Shown here one piece after another: positions 3,542 to 5,125 of a DNA stretch of 5,125 nt (position 1 is its first letter; each line of letters begins with the position of its first letter). Source of the stretch: CAZFBR01 sp035353495 [NCBI: uncultured bacterium]. GTDB taxonomy: Bacteria; DAOPZR01. The DNA lies in assembly GCA_964517215.1 (NCBI GenBank), contig CAZFBR010000238.1, positions 1 to 5,125 on the forward strand, in the 5' to 3' direction. The position numbers were made by a program, and so were the translations under genes. The notes beneath the pieces are model-generated. The model saw only the letters and a program-made list of their open reading frames with translations. It did not search any database and was not told the DNA's origin.

Positions 3542-5125
3542 TTACGCCACAGCCCGGGCGCAGCGCGGGCAGAGGGTGACGCCGTCGGCATCCGCGGCGC
3601 CGTCGGTGACATACTGCCAGCAGCGTCCGCACTTCACGCCCGGCGCGCGCTCGACGCGCACCGCGAACCGGTCGTCCTGGAGTGTCCACGACCCGGCGGC
3701 ATCCGCCGCCAGGGTCACTCCGGAAACCACATAGACGCCGGCGAGCGCCCTGGTGCCAAGCGCGGCCAGTGCGGCCCGGTCGTCGTCATTTTTGCTCCAG
3801 ACGGCCACCACCGCCTCCAGCCCCTTGCCGATCGCCTTCTTTTCCCGTTCCGTCTCCAGCGCCTTCATCACCACCCCGTAACTGGCGACGATCCGCTCCC
3901 AGCGGGCGGCCAGTTCGGCGTCCTGCCATGCCGCCGGCGGTGCGGGCCATTCGGCGAGGAAGACCGACGGCGCCAGCGCGGTCAGGGTGAAACTGCTGTC
4001 CGCCAGCGGGGTGAGCCAGATATCCTCGGCGGTGTAGGAGAGGATGGGGGCCATGGCGAAGGTGAGCGCTTTCAATATTTCGAAGAATGCGGTCTGGGAA
4101 CTGCGGCGCGCGGGCCAGTCCCTGCCGTCGCAGTAGAGGCAGTCCTTGCTGAAGTTGATGTAGTACGACGACAAGGTCACCGAACAGAACTGCGCCAGCG
4201 CGGCGACGACGAGATGGAACTCGTAATTGTCGTAGGCGGTGCGGCAGCGGGTGACGAAATCGTGGGTCTGGGCAAGCGCCCAACGGTCGACCTCCTGCAG
4301 TTCCGCATACGGCAGCGTGTCGCGCGCGGGGTCGAAGCCGCGCAGGTTGGCGAGGCAGAAGCGCGCGGTGTTGCGGATCATGCGGTAGGTCGTCCCCTGC
4401 GACTCGATGATGGCGGGCGACAGGCGGATATCTTCGCGGTAGTCGGTCGCGGCAATGCAGAGGCGGAGGATATCCGCGCCCGATCTGGCGATGACATCCT
4501 GCGGGGCGACAACATTGCCCAGCGATTTGGACATCTTCAGCCCTTTTTCGTCGACGGTGAACCCGTGGGTGAGCACCGCCTTGAAGGGGGCGGCGCCGTG
4601 CGCGGCGAGCATGGGGAGCAGCGACAGCTGGAACCAGCCGCGATGCTGGTCGGAACCCTCGAGATAGAGGTCGGCCGGCCAGGGGAGCTTATGGTCGTTC
4701 ACCAGCACGGCGCGCGACGACGAACCGGAATCGAACCAGACGTCGAGGATGTCCTTGCCGCGGGTGAAGGTGGTGTTGCCGCATTTCGAACATGCCAGCC
4801 CGGCGGGAATGAGCCCCGCGACGTCGCCCTCCGCGAACCAGTCGTCGATTTTCCCGTCCCGCGCCCGCGTGGCGAGCGCATCGATTACCTCGGCGCGCAA
4901 TTCGATCTCACCGCACTTTGTGCAGACGGTGGCGGGGATGGGGACGCCCCAGGCGCGCTGGCGCGACAGGCACCAGTCGGGGCGCTGCTCGACCATGCCG
5001 GTGATGCGGTTTTCGCCCCAGGCGGGGATCCATTGGGTCGCCTTGATCGCGGCGAGCGCCTGCTGCCGCAGGCTGTTATGCTCGACCTTGACGAACCATT
5101 GCGGGGTGCTGTGGAAGATGATCGG
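3542..5125 (-). CDS. ileS: Isoleucyl-tRNA synthetase, C-terminal 527 residues (5' end outside window)
   Basis: Charges tRNA-Ile with isoleucine in the cytoplasm (class I aminoacyl-tRNA synthetase). The frame is open to the window edge, so the N-terminus, the HIGH motif and most of the CP1 editing domain are missing; 527 residues are visible of the roughly 900-1000 usual for the family. In visible numbering, the segment TPQWF (7-11) and RPDWC.SRQR (48-57) match the return from the editing domain into the catalytic core. They are followed by DVWFDSGS (128-135), YLEGSDQHRGWF (154-165) and the KMSKS loop (197-201, bases 4523-4537). Then comes the helical anticodon-binding domain. A C-terminal zinc ribbon has Cys 499, 502, 519 and 522. 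A second CxxC pair set (Cys 68/71 and 112/115) lies in the catalytic core, as in many non-enteric IleS. The TAA stop directly abuts the lspA start, which suggests co-transcription and translational coupling. Identity is near certain; no promoter or T-box can be seen because the 5' end lies outside. Confidence 0.98.
   Translation of the reverse strand, partial: PIIFHSTPQWFVKVEHNSLRQQALAAIKATQWIPAWGENRITGMVEQRPDWCLSRQRAWGVPIPATVCTKCGEIELRAEVIDALATRARDGKIDDWFAEGDVAGLIPAGLACSKCGNTTFTRGKDILDVWFDSGSSSRAVLVNDHKLPWPADLYLEGSDQHRGWFQLSLLPMLAAHGAAPFKAVLTHGFTVDEKGLKMSKSLGNVVAPQDVIARSGADILRLCIAATDYREDIRLSPAIIESQGTTYRMIRNTARFCLANLRGFDPARDTLPYAELQEVDRWALAQTHDFVTRCRTAYDNYEFHLVVAALAQFCSVTLSSYYINFSKDCLYCDGRDWPARRSSQTAFFEILKALTFAMAPILSYTAEDIWLTPLADSSFTLTALAPSVFLAEWPAPPAAWQDAELAARWERIVASYGVVMKALETEREKKAIGKGLEAVVAVWSKNDDDRAALAALGTRALAGVYVVSGVTLAADAAGSWTLQDDRFAVRVERAPGVKCGRCWQYVTDGAADADGVTLCPRCARAVA

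Overview
The window is a compact, GC-rich bacterial segment. Almost all of it is a minus-strand gene series that reads from the right edge to the left: ileS (5' end cut by the window edge), lspA, lgt, ndk, and a SAM-dependent methyltransferase gene. The source is most likely a diderm (Gram-negative type) bacterium that processes lipoproteins. I cannot fix the phylum by reading. The gene order ileS-lspA-lgt, the cysteine-rich insert in IleS, the long Ndk subtype and the GCCFG-type Lgt would fit delta-proteobacterial (Desulfobacterota/Myxococcota-like), Elusimicrobiota/Omnitrophota-like or PVC-like lineages, and all of these remain open.

Region by region, on the minus strand: bases 5125-3542 hold the C-terminal 527 residues of isoleucyl-tRNA synthetase. 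Bases 3541-2879 hold lspA, whose ATG directly abuts the ileS stop (TAAATG). Bases 2879-2037 hold lgt, which overlaps lspA by one base (TAATG) and has a clear AAGGAG ribosome binding site inside the end of lspA. These three genes look like one translationally coupled unit. lgt (first step) and lspA (second step) together make the diacylglyceryl-modified, signal-peptide-cleaved lipoprotein. A 72-base gap with a plausible sigma70-type promoter precedes ndk (1964-1461). A 13-bp stem-loop begins at the last base of the ndk stop codon and separates ndk from the methyltransferase gene (1399-254), whose product carries an unassigned Rossmann-like N-terminal half in front of a CmoB/DUF1698-like methyltransferase half.

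Bases 1-253 contain no recognised gene and are much poorer in GC (about 46% over 1-180 by hand count). This stretch holds the most unusual material in the window. There is a 40-codon plus-strand reading frame (54-176) that would encode a basic N-terminus followed by one transmembrane helix with a GxxxGxxxG glycine zipper. A perfect 9-bp inverted repeat has one arm covering the start codon of that frame. A short hairpin followed by TTTT on the minus strand could be a weak terminator for the operon. No ribosome binding site supports the small frame, so it is a candidate and not an established gene.

The five minus-strand genes are ordinary housekeeping or cell-envelope genes with a few variant features: an enlarged loop between the catalytic aspartates of LspA, low-complexity tails on LspA, a tyrosine where E. 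coli Lgt has its essential histidine, and insertions in Ndk. I see no CRISPR array, tRNA or rRNA gene, or insertion sequence.
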